Source: COMBO-56-21 sp963705355
Lineage (GTDB): Archaea; Thermoplasmatota; Thermoplasmata; UBA10834
Assembly: GCA_963705355.1 (NCBI GenBank)
Contig: OY970070.1
Location: 1,054,001 to 1,118,000 of the forward strand
Direction: 5' to 3'
Length of the DNA: 64,000 nt
Both the position numbers and the translations under genes were made by a program. Shown here piece by piece: positions 23,779 to 32,769 of the stretch (position 1 is its first letter; every line of letters starts with the position of its first letter). The notes beneath the pieces were generated by a model, which saw only the letters and a list, made by a program, of their open reading frames with translations, was not told the DNA's origin and did no database searches.

Positions 23779-25062
23779 ATGAACCTCTTTGCCAGACTCT
23801 TCTACAAGTATCGAAGATTCGCCAAGGCTCTGAGGTTGTACCTCATAATGGCCGGTCCCGGAATCATAGTGATGGTGGCCGACAACGATGCGGGAGGCAT
23901 TACCACTTACTCGGTGACGGGAGCCAGGTACCACTACGATCTGATCTGGTTCCTCATCCTCCTCGGTCCGGTCGCCTATTTCGTTCAAGAGATGACAGTG
24001 AGGCTTGGGGCTGTGACCAAGCGCGGACACGCAGAGGCGATATTCGACGCCTTCGGCGCCTTCTGGGGTTGGTTCTCCCTCCTCGACCTATCGCTCCTTA
24101 ACTGGCTGACACTGATCACCGAATTCATCGGTATGACTGCGGCCCTCAGCATATTCGGTGTCTCGCCCTATCTGACTGTAGCAATCGTCTCGATAGTGAT
24201 GGTGGTGATGGTGCTGCAGGGTCGTTACTGGACCTGGGAGAAGCTTGCTATATTGTTCTGCAGTCTGAACTTGGTGTACATCCCGGCGGCGTTCCTCGTG
24301 CATCCATCCGTCGGCAATGTCATCGCTCGCGGAGTCATCCCCAACTTCCCAGGCGGATTCTCCGGCGAACTGGTGTTCATACTGATGGCCAACATCGGGA
24401 CCACGATCGCACCCTGGATGATCTTCTTCCAGCAGAGCGCGGTTGTGGACAAGGGCATGAGAGAGAAGGATATCGTCCTGGGCAAGTTTGACACTATGCT
24501 CGGGGCCGTCTTCACCGTCGTTGTAGCGATATTCGTCATCGTCGTCACGGGAACGGTCCTTTACAATCCCGGTAACCCCAATGCGACTATCGGAAGCGCT
24601 GCGGAGGCTGCCAAACAGCTGATGGGCTTCGACAAGTATGTGGGCACCTTCCTGGCCATAGGGCTGTTCGACGCCGGCTTCCTTGGGGCTATCTGCATCT
24701 CCCTTGCGAGCTCGTGGGCGTTCGGCGAGGTCTTCGGCTGGGCGCACTCGCTGAACAACAGGATCAGGGAAGCTCCCTGGTTCTACATCAGCTACGCCTT
24801 CATACTTCTCACGGCCGGGATAGTCGTACTCATTCCCAAGGCGCCTCTCGTTCTGATAACCTTGTTCGTGCAGGTCATCGCGGTGACCCTCTTGCCTGCT
24901 GCGCTGGTCTTCCTGATCCTGCTACTAAACAACGAGGATTTGATGGGAAAGTACAAGAACACCCAGCTGCAGAACGTGGTGAGCTACTCGATAGTTGCTG
25001 CAATCATCGTGCTCTCCACAACTTACAGCATCACGGTCCTCTTCCCGGGGCTGCTCAAATGA
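23779..25062 (+). CDS. NRAMP-family metal transporter, altered metal site
   Basis: A 427-residue protein with about eleven membrane segments. The first segment reads DNDAGG (Asp37-Gly40) where true Nramp transporters have DPGN; the sixth reads GTTIAPW (residues 207-213) where they have a Met-Pro-His motif. Loss of the asparagine and methionine resembles the NRAMP-related magnesium transporters described from bacteria (from memory). Two downstream genes follow within 20 bases, the second carrying MgtE-N and CBS domains, which supports magnesium as substrate. Start at ATG 23779; an ATATTTAT box lies about 30 bases upstream. Confidence 0.9.
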   Translation: MNLFARLFYKYRRFAKALRLYLIMAGPGIIVMVADNDAGGITTYSVTGARYHYDLIWFLILLGPVAYFVQEMTVRLGAVTKRGHAEAIFDAFGAFWGWFSLLDLSLLNWLTLITEFIGMTAALSIFGVSPYLTVAIVSIVMVVMVLQGRYWTWEKLAILFCSLNLVYIPAAFLVHPSVGNVIARGVIPNFPGGFSGELVFILMANIGTTIAPWMIFFQQSAVVDKGMREKDIVLGKFDTMLGAVFTVVVAIFVIVVTGTVLYNPGNPNATIGSAAEAAKQLMGFDKYVGTFLAIGLFDAGFLGAICISLASSWAFGEVFGWAHSLNNRIREAPWFYISYAFILLTAGIVVLIPKAPLVLITLFVQVIAVTLLPAALVFLILLLNNEDLMGKYKNTQLQNVVSYSIVAAIIVLSTTYSITVLFPGLLK

Positions 25063-25080
25063 CAAGGATGGTGCAAGAAG

Positions 25081-25299
25081 ATGTTTGAGAATCTGAGAGA
25101 GTGGGTCGACATACGCGTGTTCGAGGTTGTCAGGGGCTGGCTCTCTATAATCACCGACATCAACAAGAAGTACGCAAAGCCGCGCATCAAGATGACTTCA
25201 GGCGTGAAGACAGCACTGCTGCTGCTTAGGCTATACCTGATATTCTTGGTCCTGGTATTGGGGTACAGGTTTGTCTCACTCGCGCTCGGAGGAGGATGA
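25081..25299 (+). CDS. 72-residue single-span membrane protein in transporter operon
   Basis: An amphipathic N-terminus (MFENLREWVDIRVFEVVRGW) and one membrane helix near the C-terminus (TALLLLRLYLIFLVLVLGYRFVS). It lies 18 bases after the NRAMP-like gene and its stop overlaps the next ATG, so the three genes are co-translated. It may be a small subunit or regulator of the transporter. I recognise no family. Confidence 0.75.
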   Translation: MFENLREWVDIRVFEVVRGWLSIITDINKKYAKPRIKMTSGVKTALLLLRLYLIFLVLVLGYRFVSLALGGG

Positions 25300-26585
25300 G
25301 GGCGATGAACAAGAGCGCATCTGGACACGCGAATCATCCCGACGATGTCTACTTCCTCAGCGAGATGCTCGGAGCCAAGGTGATGCTGCACGGCAAGAAG
25401 GTCGGCAGACTGGCAGACATGGTGATCGTCGAGGAGGAGAAGCTGCCTTACGTCACCCACATCTGTGTCAAGCGTCCGTTCGGCTATCCCAGCCTGCTAA
25501 TACCGTGGGAGAAGGTCGAGTCGGTCACGGCCAGGGAAATCACCATGGACGTCGAGGATACTGAGAAGTACGCGGGAGAGCCACAAGAGAATGCGGTTCT
25601 CTTGAGGGACCATATCCTCGACAAGAAGGTACTGGATATCGAGGAGAGGGATGTCGACGTTGTCTATGATGTCAAGATGGTTCTCAGGAACGGTTGGCTG
25701 TACGTAACCGATGTGGATTTCAGCAGGTACGGGCTATTCAAGAGGATGGGACTCAAAGGCATCGCGAACTTCATTTACTCACTCGCGGACAAGATAGACA
25801 ATGACACCGTATCCTGGGCATACGTCCAGCGACTCCCCACAAACATCAGCAGCTTCAGGGGGGACGTGAAGCTCAAGGTGCTCAAAGAGAAGCTCGACGA
25901 CCTGAACCCGATAGATCTGGCGGATGTCATCGAGGAGATGGAGCATGAGCAGAGGGTTGAGATCTTCAGCGACATGGACACAGAGCGCGCCTCGGACACC
26001 CTCGAGGAGATCGATCCGAGCGTCCAGAGAGCTCTTGTCTCTTCCCTTGGGAAGGAGAAGGTTGCGGAGTTGATTGACGAGATGACTCCGGGACAGGCTG
26101 CGGACGTCCTGTCAGTTCTGCCATGGGAGGACGCCAAGGCAATCCTTGAACTGATAGACAAGGAGGACGCCGCGAAAATCGAATCCATCCTAGAGAAGGG
26201 AGAGGAGAATATCATAAACTACGCATCGTCCAACTTCATAAAGGTGTATCCGAGCGTAAGCGTCCTCGACGCTCAAGAAGAATATCCCCACATAGCCAAA
26301 GGCAAGGAGGCGATCATGTACCTCTATGTCGTCGACAACGATGACCAGCTCCTGGGAGTGGTGGACATCAAAGACCTTCTGAAGGAGAAGGATCACCTTC
26401 TTCTGGGGGAGATCATGGACGACGTCATCGTCAGCCTCAAGCCAGAAACCACGCTCAGGGAGGCGGCGGTCCTTTTCGACAGATATGATTTCCGGGCGCT
26501 TCCAGTCGTGAATCCGAACGGCAGGATCGTGGGCGTCGTGCCGTATCGCGACGTGATGAAGCTGACACACCACTTCACCGAGTGA
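25296..26585 (+). CDS. PRC-barrel, MgtE-N and CBS domain regulatory protein
   Basis: A 429-residue soluble protein. Two PRC-barrel-like segments (about 12-80, LSEMLGAKVMLHGKKVGRLAD, and 100-160) precede an MgtE N-terminal superhelical domain (about 190-290, repeats such as LEEIDPSVQRALVSSL and MTPGQAADVLSVLPWEDA) and a CBS pair (about 295-427). The membrane channel part of MgtE is absent. In MgtE these cytoplasmic domains sense Mg2+ and close the pore, so here they may gate the NRAMP-like neighbour. Start ATG 25296 overlaps the previous stop. Confidence 0.9.
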   Translation: MRAMNKSASGHANHPDDVYFLSEMLGAKVMLHGKKVGRLADMVIVEEEKLPYVTHICVKRPFGYPSLLIPWEKVESVTAREITMDVEDTEKYAGEPQENAVLLRDHILDKKVLDIEERDVDVVYDVKMVLRNGWLYVTDVDFSRYGLFKRMGLKGIANFIYSLADKIDNDTVSWAYVQRLPTNISSFRGDVKLKVLKEKLDDLNPIDLADVIEEMEHEQRVEIFSDMDTERASDTLEEIDPSVQRALVSSLGKEKVAELIDEMTPGQAADVLSVLPWEDAKAILELIDKEDAAKIESILEKGEENIINYASSNFIKVYPSVSVLDAQEEYPHIAKGKEAIMYLYVVDNDDQLLGVVDIKDLLKEKDHLLLGEIMDDVIVSLKPETTLREAAVLFDRYDFRALPVVNPNGRIVGVVPYRDVMKLTHHFTE

Positions 26586-26764
26586 GACGCAAAGCATAGA
26601 GCAACTGCCTAGATCGAGGGCCGAATCCGAAGGGTTCCGTCGATCTGGGCTTGAGAACGAACCTCGCTAACAATGCAGTTAATCGACCGCGACGGTGCAT
26701 TTCTCGCCGGAAAAAATGACTATGCAATGGGTCATACACCCTTGAATCAAGGTGGGTTTGCAGC

Positions 26765-27793
26765 TTGAAGGTAAAGTTTCTTGTGACTCCCGTCGGGCTG
26801 ATGATGGGCAACATCGAGTCCGCAAATAGGCTGAAGGACGCGCTTGCGCGCGAAGGCCTGGAAGTGACCGACAATCGGGATTCGGAGGATTTCGACGTCC
26901 TTCATGTTCACACCCCCGTACCAATGAGCAATATCAGCGTCGTCAGAAAGGCGAAAAAGCGCGGGATCCCTGTCGTGATGCACGCGCACACCACAGCAGA
27001 GGATTCGAAGGGAACATGGAGCGGCAGCACGGCATTGGCCGGCATCACGGGGATGTACCTGACCCATTTCTATAATCTCGGAGATCTGGTTCTTGCGCCC
27101 AGCGCTTGGACAAAATCCACGCTGCAAACGCGAGGAGTCACCGTTCCTATAAAGGTGTTGAGCAACGGGGTGGATCTCGCGAGATTCAGGTTCGACAAGG
27201 AGCGGAGGGAGAGGTTCAGGTCGAGATACGGTATCCCTGACCAGTCTGTTGTTGCATACGCAATAGGGGTGGTCTGTATCAAGAAGGGGGTCGAAGACTT
27301 CCCCCGGGTGGCCCGTGAACTTCCCGATCTCAGATTCGTCTGGGTGGGCAGGCGCTCCATGCTATACCAACCTCTCAGGGTCAGTCGCGCCATGAAACAC
27401 TGCCCCCAGAATGCGATGTTCATCCACGACGTTGAGAACATCGCGGATGCGCACTGCGGCTGTGACCTGTTCTTCACGCCGTCTTTCGCTGAGAACCAGG
27501 GAATGGCGGTGATGGAGGCGATGGCGGTCGGGAGAGCCGTCGTGGCTCGCGATTTGCCAGCATACGAAGGTCTGCTGATGAACGGAAGAAGCGCCTTGCT
27601 CTGCAACGACGATCACGCATTCGTGGCTGCGCTCGATCGCGTAAGAAAGGACGAGGACCTGGCACAGGCGCTTGTAGCGAACGGCCGCACGGCCATAGAA
27701 GAGCATGATATCTGCAGAGTCGCAAAGGAGCTGGCGACTATCTACGATTCCCTTCTTGAGAAGACAAGTGCTCAGAATGATGTGTACACATGA
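26765..27793 (+). CDS. GT4-family glycosyltransferase
   Basis: A 342-residue GT-B glycosyltransferase. HVHTPVPMSN in the N-terminal domain and the C-terminal FTPSFAENQGMAVMEAMAVG (with the EX7E motif) define family 4; it uses a nucleotide sugar to modify lipids, proteins or small molecules. The start is TTG 26765 with GGTGGG upstream. Its stop overlaps the ATG of the membrane-protein gene that follows. Other glycan genes (a GT-B protein, a radical SAM protein) lie within 3 kb. Confidence 0.9.
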   Translation: MKVKFLVTPVGLMMGNIESANRLKDALAREGLEVTDNRDSEDFDVLHVHTPVPMSNISVVRKAKKRGIPVVMHAHTTAEDSKGTWSGSTALAGITGMYLTHFYNLGDLVLAPSAWTKSTLQTRGVTVPIKVLSNGVDLARFRFDKERRERFRSRYGIPDQSVVAYAIGVVCIKKGVEDFPRVARELPDLRFVWVGRRSMLYQPLRVSRAMKHCPQNAMFIHDVENIADAHCGCDLFFTPSFAENQGMAVMEAMAVGRAVVARDLPAYEGLLMNGRSALLCNDDHAFVAALDRVRKDEDLAQALVANGRTAIEEHDICRVAKELATIYDSLLEKTSAQNDVYT

Positions 27794-28389
27794 GTATCCT
27801 GAATGATGCCTTCGCGACATTCGCCTCGTACGGCCCATTGGGCATGCTCGTGGGGCTCTTTCTCGTGGTGTTCTTCGATGCAATCGTCGTCCCCGTCGGA
27901 CCAGAACTGTTAGCTATCGCAATCTACTCAACGAACCTGGACGCGGTCTGGGCAGTTCTCATAGTCGCAACCGTGGCATCAGCGCAGGTCTCTGGGACTT
28001 CGCTCCTCTATCTGATCGGGCGGCATCCCAGGCTCCTGCCGAAGTACATCAGGAATGTCATGATCAAGTACCAGAGCTCACTGCTGATCAAGGACGAAAG
28101 GATGATTTTCGTGAACTGCTTCGTGCCGATCCTCCCCTTTCTTGGCGCCTTCGTGGCGATCTCCCGCTGGGACTACAAGAAGTCCATGTTCCTGGTGGCC
28201 CTCGGAGGGGCCATAAAGTACTCGCTGTTCTTGAGCATGAGCAGGACCTTCCATTACCTCTTCGCTCAAGGGATTGCGCAGAAGGCGTCCCTGCTGACAG
28301 TGCTCAGCGTATTGGTGGCCAGCGGGATATATGCGTTGTACAGGCGCAGGGCGTTCGACCGCCGCGAGAAAGATCAGACGAGACGCTAA
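27790..28389 (+). CDS. VTT/DedA-like membrane protein
   Basis: A 199-residue protein with four to five hydrophobic segments. FFDAIVVPVGPELLAI, the GTSLLYLIGRH loop and FVPILPFLGAFVAISRWDYKK resemble the VTT (DedA/SNARE-associated) fold, whose bacterial and eukaryotic members move or scramble phospholipids. It is translationally coupled to the GT4 gene (4-base overlap), so it may help deliver a lipid substrate or product. The assignment is moderate because similarity is judged by eye. Confidence 0.65.
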   Translation: MSILNDAFATFASYGPLGMLVGLFLVVFFDAIVVPVGPELLAIAIYSTNLDAVWAVLIVATVASAQVSGTSLLYLIGRHPRLLPKYIRNVMIKYQSSLLIKDERMIFVNCFVPILPFLGAFVAISRWDYKKSMFLVALGGAIKYSLFLSMSRTFHYLFAQGIAQKASLLTVLSVLVASGIYALYRRRAFDRREKDQTRR

Positions 28390-28526
28390 GGTGTCAAGGG
28401 ACCGCGATGAGGGGGCGTCTAGTGGAAAAAAGGGTGCACGCCAGGGCCAGACCCATGGTGCGCACATTCAGATGGCGGACGGGTCAGACACTAGCATATT
28501 AAGTCACTTGGAATATTGAGGTCGCG

Positions 28527-29492
28527 ATGGCGCGCATGAGACATCAGCCGATGAGAAAGTACCTCGCCACTCTGCGATATGCCTGGTCGAATTTCGTGGA
28601 CAAGGAGCACACCTACCCGTTCTACTGTTCGCTAAAGGTCGTGCAGCGTTGCGACTCAAAGTGCGATTTCTGCAATGTCTGGAAGCATCCCATGCCCGAC
28701 ATGTCGACTGAGAAACTGCTCGGAGTCATAGACAACATCAGTAACTCAAGTATTCTCCTGTTGAGCATCGAGGGCGGCGAACCGCTCTTGCGCAGCGATA
28801 TCGGTGAGATCCTGAAGTACATCCGCACCAAGTCTCTGTTCGTGCTCTTCACGACAAGCGGGAAGCTCTTTGACAGGAGGCCGATGAGGGAGTATGCGAA
28901 GTACATCGATTTCCTGCACATAAGCATTGATGAAGGGCACGAGAACCTCGAGCTCTATGATCGCCTGCCTGAGTTCGTGGCATGGGGGCCGATTGTCTGC
29001 GTGCAAATCGTGGTCATGCGTGACTATCTGAAGGATCTGGAGGAGAAGATACGCAAGTGTCACTCTGCCGGTGGGAAAGCGGTCGTGATGCCGGCCTGTC
29101 ATCTGCCCGGCACCGAGGATCTACTGCCGGATTTGAAGGAGTTCAGGGAGGAGGTCTTCAGGTTGAAGGCGAAGTACCCGCGCACAATAGTCACGACAGA
29201 CAAGTATCTCAGGACGCTCGACGTGCCCCACAGCTGCAACACTGCCTCGGTAATCATCGATGCGGACGGATTCCTCCACTACCCGTGCAGGACGCTCATG
29301 GAGAAGAGCATCGATGTCTCGAAGGACTCGCTCCTGGAGTTCCTGGCATCCTCAAGAGCCAGGGAATCCCGCCAAAGGATGTCCGAATGTGACAAGCAGT
29401 GCCACTGGTACCAGTATTTTGCCACAGACTCCTTTGTCTCTCTTAGGACAGGAATCTCGGCGCTGAAGCCCTACATTTCTGACATCCTCTGA
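28527..29492 (+). CDS. Radical SAM protein with SPASM-like C-terminus
   Basis: A 321-residue enzyme. Cys42, Cys46 and Cys49 (RCDSKCDFC) bind the SAM cluster; LSIEGGEPLL is the GGEP motif. C-terminal cysteines (HSCNTASVIIDADGFLHYPC and SECDKQCHW) suggest a truncated SPASM or twitch domain with an extra cluster. Such enzymes modify peptides, lipids or sugars. A CATATTAAG promoter lies about 30 bases upstream, and GAGG precedes the ATG. It is convergent with the next glycosyltransferase. Substrate unknown. Confidence 0.85.
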   Translation: MARMRHQPMRKYLATLRYAWSNFVDKEHTYPFYCSLKVVQRCDSKCDFCNVWKHPMPDMSTEKLLGVIDNISNSSILLLSIEGGEPLLRSDIGEILKYIRTKSLFVLFTTSGKLFDRRPMREYAKYIDFLHISIDEGHENLELYDRLPEFVAWGPIVCVQIVVMRDYLKDLEEKIRKCHSAGGKAVVMPACHLPGTEDLLPDLKEFREEVFRLKAKYPRTIVTTDKYLRTLDVPHSCNTASVIIDADGFLHYPCRTLMEKSIDVSKDSLLEFLASSRARESRQRMSECDKQCHWYQYFATDSFVSLRTGISALKPYISDIL

Positions 29493-29493
29493 C

Positions 29494-30570
29494 CTAGTCA
29501 AGCCGCGTGGTCTCAGTCACCACTCCCACTGCGTTCTCCACTGCGCGCTCGACAGAGTGCTGAAGCTTGGGAGGACTGAACGCAAGGGCTGAATCCAGCT
29601 GGTCCCGTATGCACAGTTCGCGCTCTGGAACGCAGTAGTAGTTCTCTCGGCTCATGTGATAAGCTGCAAGGTACTCTTGCTCAGTCTGACCCGGCGTGGG
29701 GATTAACAGACCCTTCTTCTGAAGAGCGCACAGGTCCATCAGGGTTGAATATCCGGACCTTGCAATCACGATCTTCGCTCTGTTCAAGAGTCTCTCCCGC
29801 TCTGCCTTCACTGAGAACCCCTGAATTCGCGAGTTGCCCCGAGTTGCCGTTTCTGCAGGCCTTCCCAGGGAGACCACGTTATTTCCTTCGAGGCTATCGA
29901 GCTGCGCCAAGACGAGTTGTTCAAACGCGCTCCTTTGCGGCTCAAAACCAGATACGGAAATGAAGACGTCCAGATCCTCACGCATTGGAAGGCATTTGAA
30001 ATCGGAGAGCACCCCGATGTAGCTCAGATTCTCTTCCTCGACGACCGAGAGTTCGTGAGCTAGTCTCCCTGCGAGTCCATTCTCTCTAAAATCCGGCACG
30101 AGAACGCCTGCGCATCGATCAAGAAACCAACGGTTGAAGATCTCGCTTCCAGATTCGAGACTTCGGAGGAAAAGGGGGTTCATGAGCCTCAGCTGATGCG
30201 TCATGAAGTAGCTCGGCGCGCGTACGGAATAGAAGCCGAAGCGATTATCGGAGAAGATGGCGTCGATCTTCCCATTCATTCGCAGCTTTTCGAGATAGCG
30301 ATGCTCGCGCTGCATCGCCATCAGGTACTGAGGAGCGCTCAGGAAGGTGTTCAATGCGAGTTTTTTCGGATTTAGAGTTGTCGGGGGACGGTAGTCTGCC
30401 AACTCAACGAAGAATGCGCTTTCACCGAGCTCGTTTCGGAGCAGGTCCAATGCGCTGCCGAACGAGACCACGGTCACCTCATCACCCTCTTGAATGAATC
30501 TGCGGATTATCGGAAGTGATCGGCTGGCGTGTCCCAGACCCCATGAGCAGATGCCGAATACGATTCGCAT
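29494..30570 (-). CDS. GT-B glycosyltransferase (MurG/family-28-like)
   Basis: About 358 residues from ATG 30570. The N-terminus MRIVFGICSWGLGHASRSL holds the glycine-rich GXGHXXR motif of MurG-like transferases; the C-terminus (KIVIARSGYSTLMDLCALQKKGLLIPTPGQTEQEYLA) is the nucleotide-sugar site of the same group. No signal peptide. The frame is open further upstream but that stretch runs toward the tRNA and lacks family features. Likely role: glycosylation of a lipid or surface glycan. Confidence 0.87.
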   Translation of the reverse strand: MRIVFGICSWGLGHASRSLPIIRRFIQEGDEVTVVSFGSALDLLRNELGESAFFVELADYRPPTTLNPKKLALNTFLSAPQYLMAMQREHRYLEKLRMNGKIDAIFSDNRFGFYSVRAPSYFMTHQLRLMNPLFLRSLESGSEIFNRWFLDRCAGVLVPDFRENGLAGRLAHELSVVEEENLSYIGVLSDFKCLPMREDLDVFISVSGFEPQRSAFEQLVLAQLDSLEGNNVVSLGRPAETATRGNSRIQGFSVKAERERLLNRAKIVIARSGYSTLMDLCALQKKGLLIPTPGQTEQEYLAAYHMSRENYYCVPERELCIRDQLDSALAFSPPKLQHSVERAVENAVGVVTETTRLD

Positions 30571-30687
30571 GCGACGCTCGCCACAAGCTGAATACCAAGG
30601 ACTGTACAAAAAGATTATACCGATACCGGCGTCCGCCCACGACATTTCAATCCGGCAAAATCGAAAATAAACCAAATATAGTGACAG

Positions 30688-30761
30688 TGGGGTAGATCGG
30701 ATTTGAACCGATGACCTCATGCTCCCAAAGCACGTATCATACCAAGCTAGACCACTACCCC
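30688..30761 (-). tRNA. trnP: tRNA-Pro (TGG)
   Basis: Minus-strand cloverleaf of 74 bases: acceptor GGGGTAG/CTACCCC, D-arm with AGCTTGGTA loop, anticodon loop TTTGGGA giving TGG, T-arm ATCGG-TTCAAAT-CCGAT and discriminator A. There is no intron, and CCA is not encoded, unlike tRNA-Tyr in this window. Confidence 0.95.
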
Positions 30762-30817
30762 ATGGTCGGCCTTGAGACCGGATTAACGCGGTCGCCAATA
30801 AAAGGATTCTGTTGAAT

Positions 30818-31381
30818 TCATGGCAGGAGCCCTGGAAGCTCCTTCAAGAACATGGCGATTGCTCTTCCTCTGTGCGATATCTTGTTCTTCTCCGGGATGT
30901 CAATCTGAGCGTAGGTTTTCGTGTATCCCTCAGGCACGAAGACAGGATCGTATCCGAAGCCCCCGATCCCTGCCTTCTTCTCCGCTATGGAGCCCTTCGC
31001 CACTCCCTTCGACATGTGCGGCTCCTTGCCAGGCACGAGAAATCCAATGCAGCATTCGAACCTGGCAGAGCGGTTCTTCACTCCCTCCATCAGACGCAGA
31101 ATACCGTCACAACCAACCGTCTTGAACACGTATGAAGAGTACACACCAGGGAATCCCTTGAGAGCGTCGACGAACAGGCCCGAGTCGTCGATCATGATCG
31201 GTCTGTTGTACCGTTCCATCAGCCAGCTCAGACCAGGTGCGATTGTCTCCTCGAGGGTATCGGCTTGGATCTCCGGATATGTCGTTTTGACATGCTCCAG
31301 CTCGTAACCATGATCTCTCATATGCAGGGAGATTTCCCTGAACTTGCCGTCGTTGCTAGTGACGAAGGCTATTCTTTTCGT
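30818..31381 (-). CDS. rdgB: XTP/dITP pyrophosphatase with non-standard start
   Basis: HAM1/RdgB-family enzyme that hydrolyses deaminated purine triphosphates. MIDDSGLFVDALKGFPGVYS, GGFGYDPVFVPEG and KNKISHRGRA are all conserved. The first ATG in frame (31321) leaves out the essential nucleotide-binding N-terminus, yet that N-terminus (KRIAFVTSNDGKFREI) is encoded in frame just upstream with no ATG, GTG or TTG before an in-frame stop. Initiation probably uses ACG 31381 or ATA 31372, with purines GAGGGGG upstream. It overlaps the end of the Bud32 gene by 13 bases, suggesting translational coupling. A sequencing error is the alternative. Confidence 0.88.
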   Translation of the reverse strand, partial: TKRIAFVTSNDGKFREISLHMRDHGYELEHVKTTYPEIQADTLEETIAPGLSWLMERYNRPIMIDDSGLFVDALKGFPGVYSSYVFKTVGCDGILRLMEGVKNRSARFECCIGFLVPGKEPHMSKGVAKGSIAEKKAGIGGFGYDPVFVPEGYTKTYAQIDIPEKNKISHRGRAIAMFLKELPGLLP

Positions 31382-31992
31382 GTGTACCGCCCCCTCTTCT
31401 CGATCTCCTTGACCTTCTTCAGGACCTCAGCACCTCCAGCATACGCCCTGACATATGAATCCTTCACGGTCTCGTAGAGCTCGCTCCGTTTGTAGTGAGC
31501 GGAATGAAACGCTTCCTCTAGAAGGTGCATGTCGACGCCCTTGTCCTCGAGTTCTGTGGTCTTGGAACCGAGCGAGAAATCGATGACCACGATCCTGTCA
31601 CCGTCCAAGAGCATGTTGCTCGTCGTCAGGTCACCGTGGACGATGTCGTTTGCGTGCAGCTTGGCGGCAATCTCGCCTATCTTCCTGCATACCAACGCCG
31701 CCTTTTCCTTGGGAAGTTCTTCGAGAGCGTCTTTGACTCGCATCCCAGGAATCTCTTCCATAACAATGCGGTTTTCTGCGAGGTCCACGGAGTAGATTAT
31801 AGGCACTGCGATCCCCGCTCTCCGGGCTTCGAGCATCAGCCTCACCTCGTTCTTGATCCTAGTTGTCTGAAGAGACTCGTCGAGCGCCCGATGCCTGTAG
31901 CCCTTGACCACGCGCTGTTTGAGGACGACTTCTCTTCCCATCCAACTGGATGAATCCAGTTTCGCTTCCGCACCGACTCTGTGAACGGTCAC
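31369..31992 (-). CDS. bud32: Bud32 (Kae1-associated protein kinase)
   Basis: A 207-residue small atypical kinase of the KEOPS complex, which makes t6A in tRNA. The catalytic loop IVHGDLTTSNMLL and the metal-binding IDFSLG, followed by DKGVDMHLLEEAF, are diagnostic. It is a free-standing Bud32, not fused to Kae1 as in some methanogens; Kae1 is not in the window. Start GTG 31992 lies about 28 bases after a TTATTATC box, fitting a leaderless transcript. Confidence 0.95.
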   Translation of the reverse strand: MTVHRVGAEAKLDSSSWMGREVVLKQRVVKGYRHRALDESLQTTRIKNEVRLMLEARRAGIAVPIIYSVDLAENRIVMEEIPGMRVKDALEELPKEKAALVCRKIGEIAAKLHANDIVHGDLTTSNMLLDGDRIVVIDFSLGSKTTELEDKGVDMHLLEEAFHSAHYKRSELYETVKDSYVRAYAGGAEVLKKVKEIEKRGRYTRKE

Positions 31993-32103
31993 GACAGCGA
32001 GAAAGTTCTCCGCGATAATAAGGATGTCTGAGAAGGTCAGTCATCATTTCGGAGCTATTCATGCATTCGCAACACTTATCACCACCCATCCCAATCGAGG
32101 CAT

Positions 32104-32769
32104 GTGTCCCACCTACCGCTCGGCTCGACCCGGCTCGACGAACTCCTCGAAGGAGGACTTGAGGGAGGAGCGATGACACTCTTCTTCGGCGAGGCTGGAA
32201 GTGGGAAGACCAACATATGTTTGCAGGTTGCGAGGAACGTCGCCTTAGCTGGCAAGAAGGTCATTTACATCGACACAGAAGGAGTGTCCCTCGAACGGTT
32301 GAAGCAGATCGCCGGCGAAAGCTTTGAGGATGTCATGAAGAACATCTTGTTCTTCGAGCCTCATTCGTTCGACGAACAGGAGAAGTCCGTCGACAAGGCT
32401 GTCAAGCTGGCAGAGAGCTCGCTTGAGGTCGGGGTCATCATTCTCGACTCGACGACCATCCACTATCGTCTCACGAGGAACGACGAGGAGAAAGGGGTTA
32501 GAAAATCGCTCAGCCCTCAGCTCGCGAAGCTTCTGGCAGTCTCGAGAAGCAAAGACATCCCGATCTTGCTCACATCCCAAGTCTACACAGACTTGGAGAA
32601 GGGGACCTTCGAACCCTTGGGCGGACATGTGCTTCTCCACAACGCCAAGGCAATCATCAGGCTGGACAAGGTCAGCACGGGGACCAGAAGAGCGGTGATA
32701 ATCAAGCACCGGCACCTCGAAGAGGGGAAGAAGGCCGACTTCAAGCTGACAAAAAACGGCGTCGACTAG
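32104..32769 (+). CDS. radB: DNA repair and recombination protein RadB
   Basis: A 221-residue RecA/RadA paralogue found in euryarchaea. Walker A GEAGSGKT is at residues 29-36, and VGVIILDSTTIHYR supplies Walker B. It lacks the N-terminal helix-hairpin-helix domain of RadA, as expected for RadB. It probably assists homologous recombination. The start is GTG 32104; an ACTTATCACC element upstream fits a leaderless transcript. It overlaps the convergent prenyl synthase gene by 4 bases. Confidence 0.95.
   Translation: MSHLPLGSTRLDELLEGGLEGGAMTLFFGEAGSGKTNICLQVARNVALAGKKVIYIDTEGVSLERLKQIAGESFEDVMKNILFFEPHSFDEQEKSVDKAVKLAESSLEVGVIILDSTTIHYRLTRNDEEKGVRKSLSPQLAKLLAVSRSKDIPILLTSQVYTDLEKGTFEPLGGHVLLHNAKAIIRLDKVSTGTRRAVIIKHRHLEEGKKADFKLTKNGVD

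Noticed and set aside
24088..24747. 219-residue minus-strand frame
   Set aside because: Antisense shadow of the NRAMP-like gene; His-rich runs come from reading its Met/Val codons backwards.
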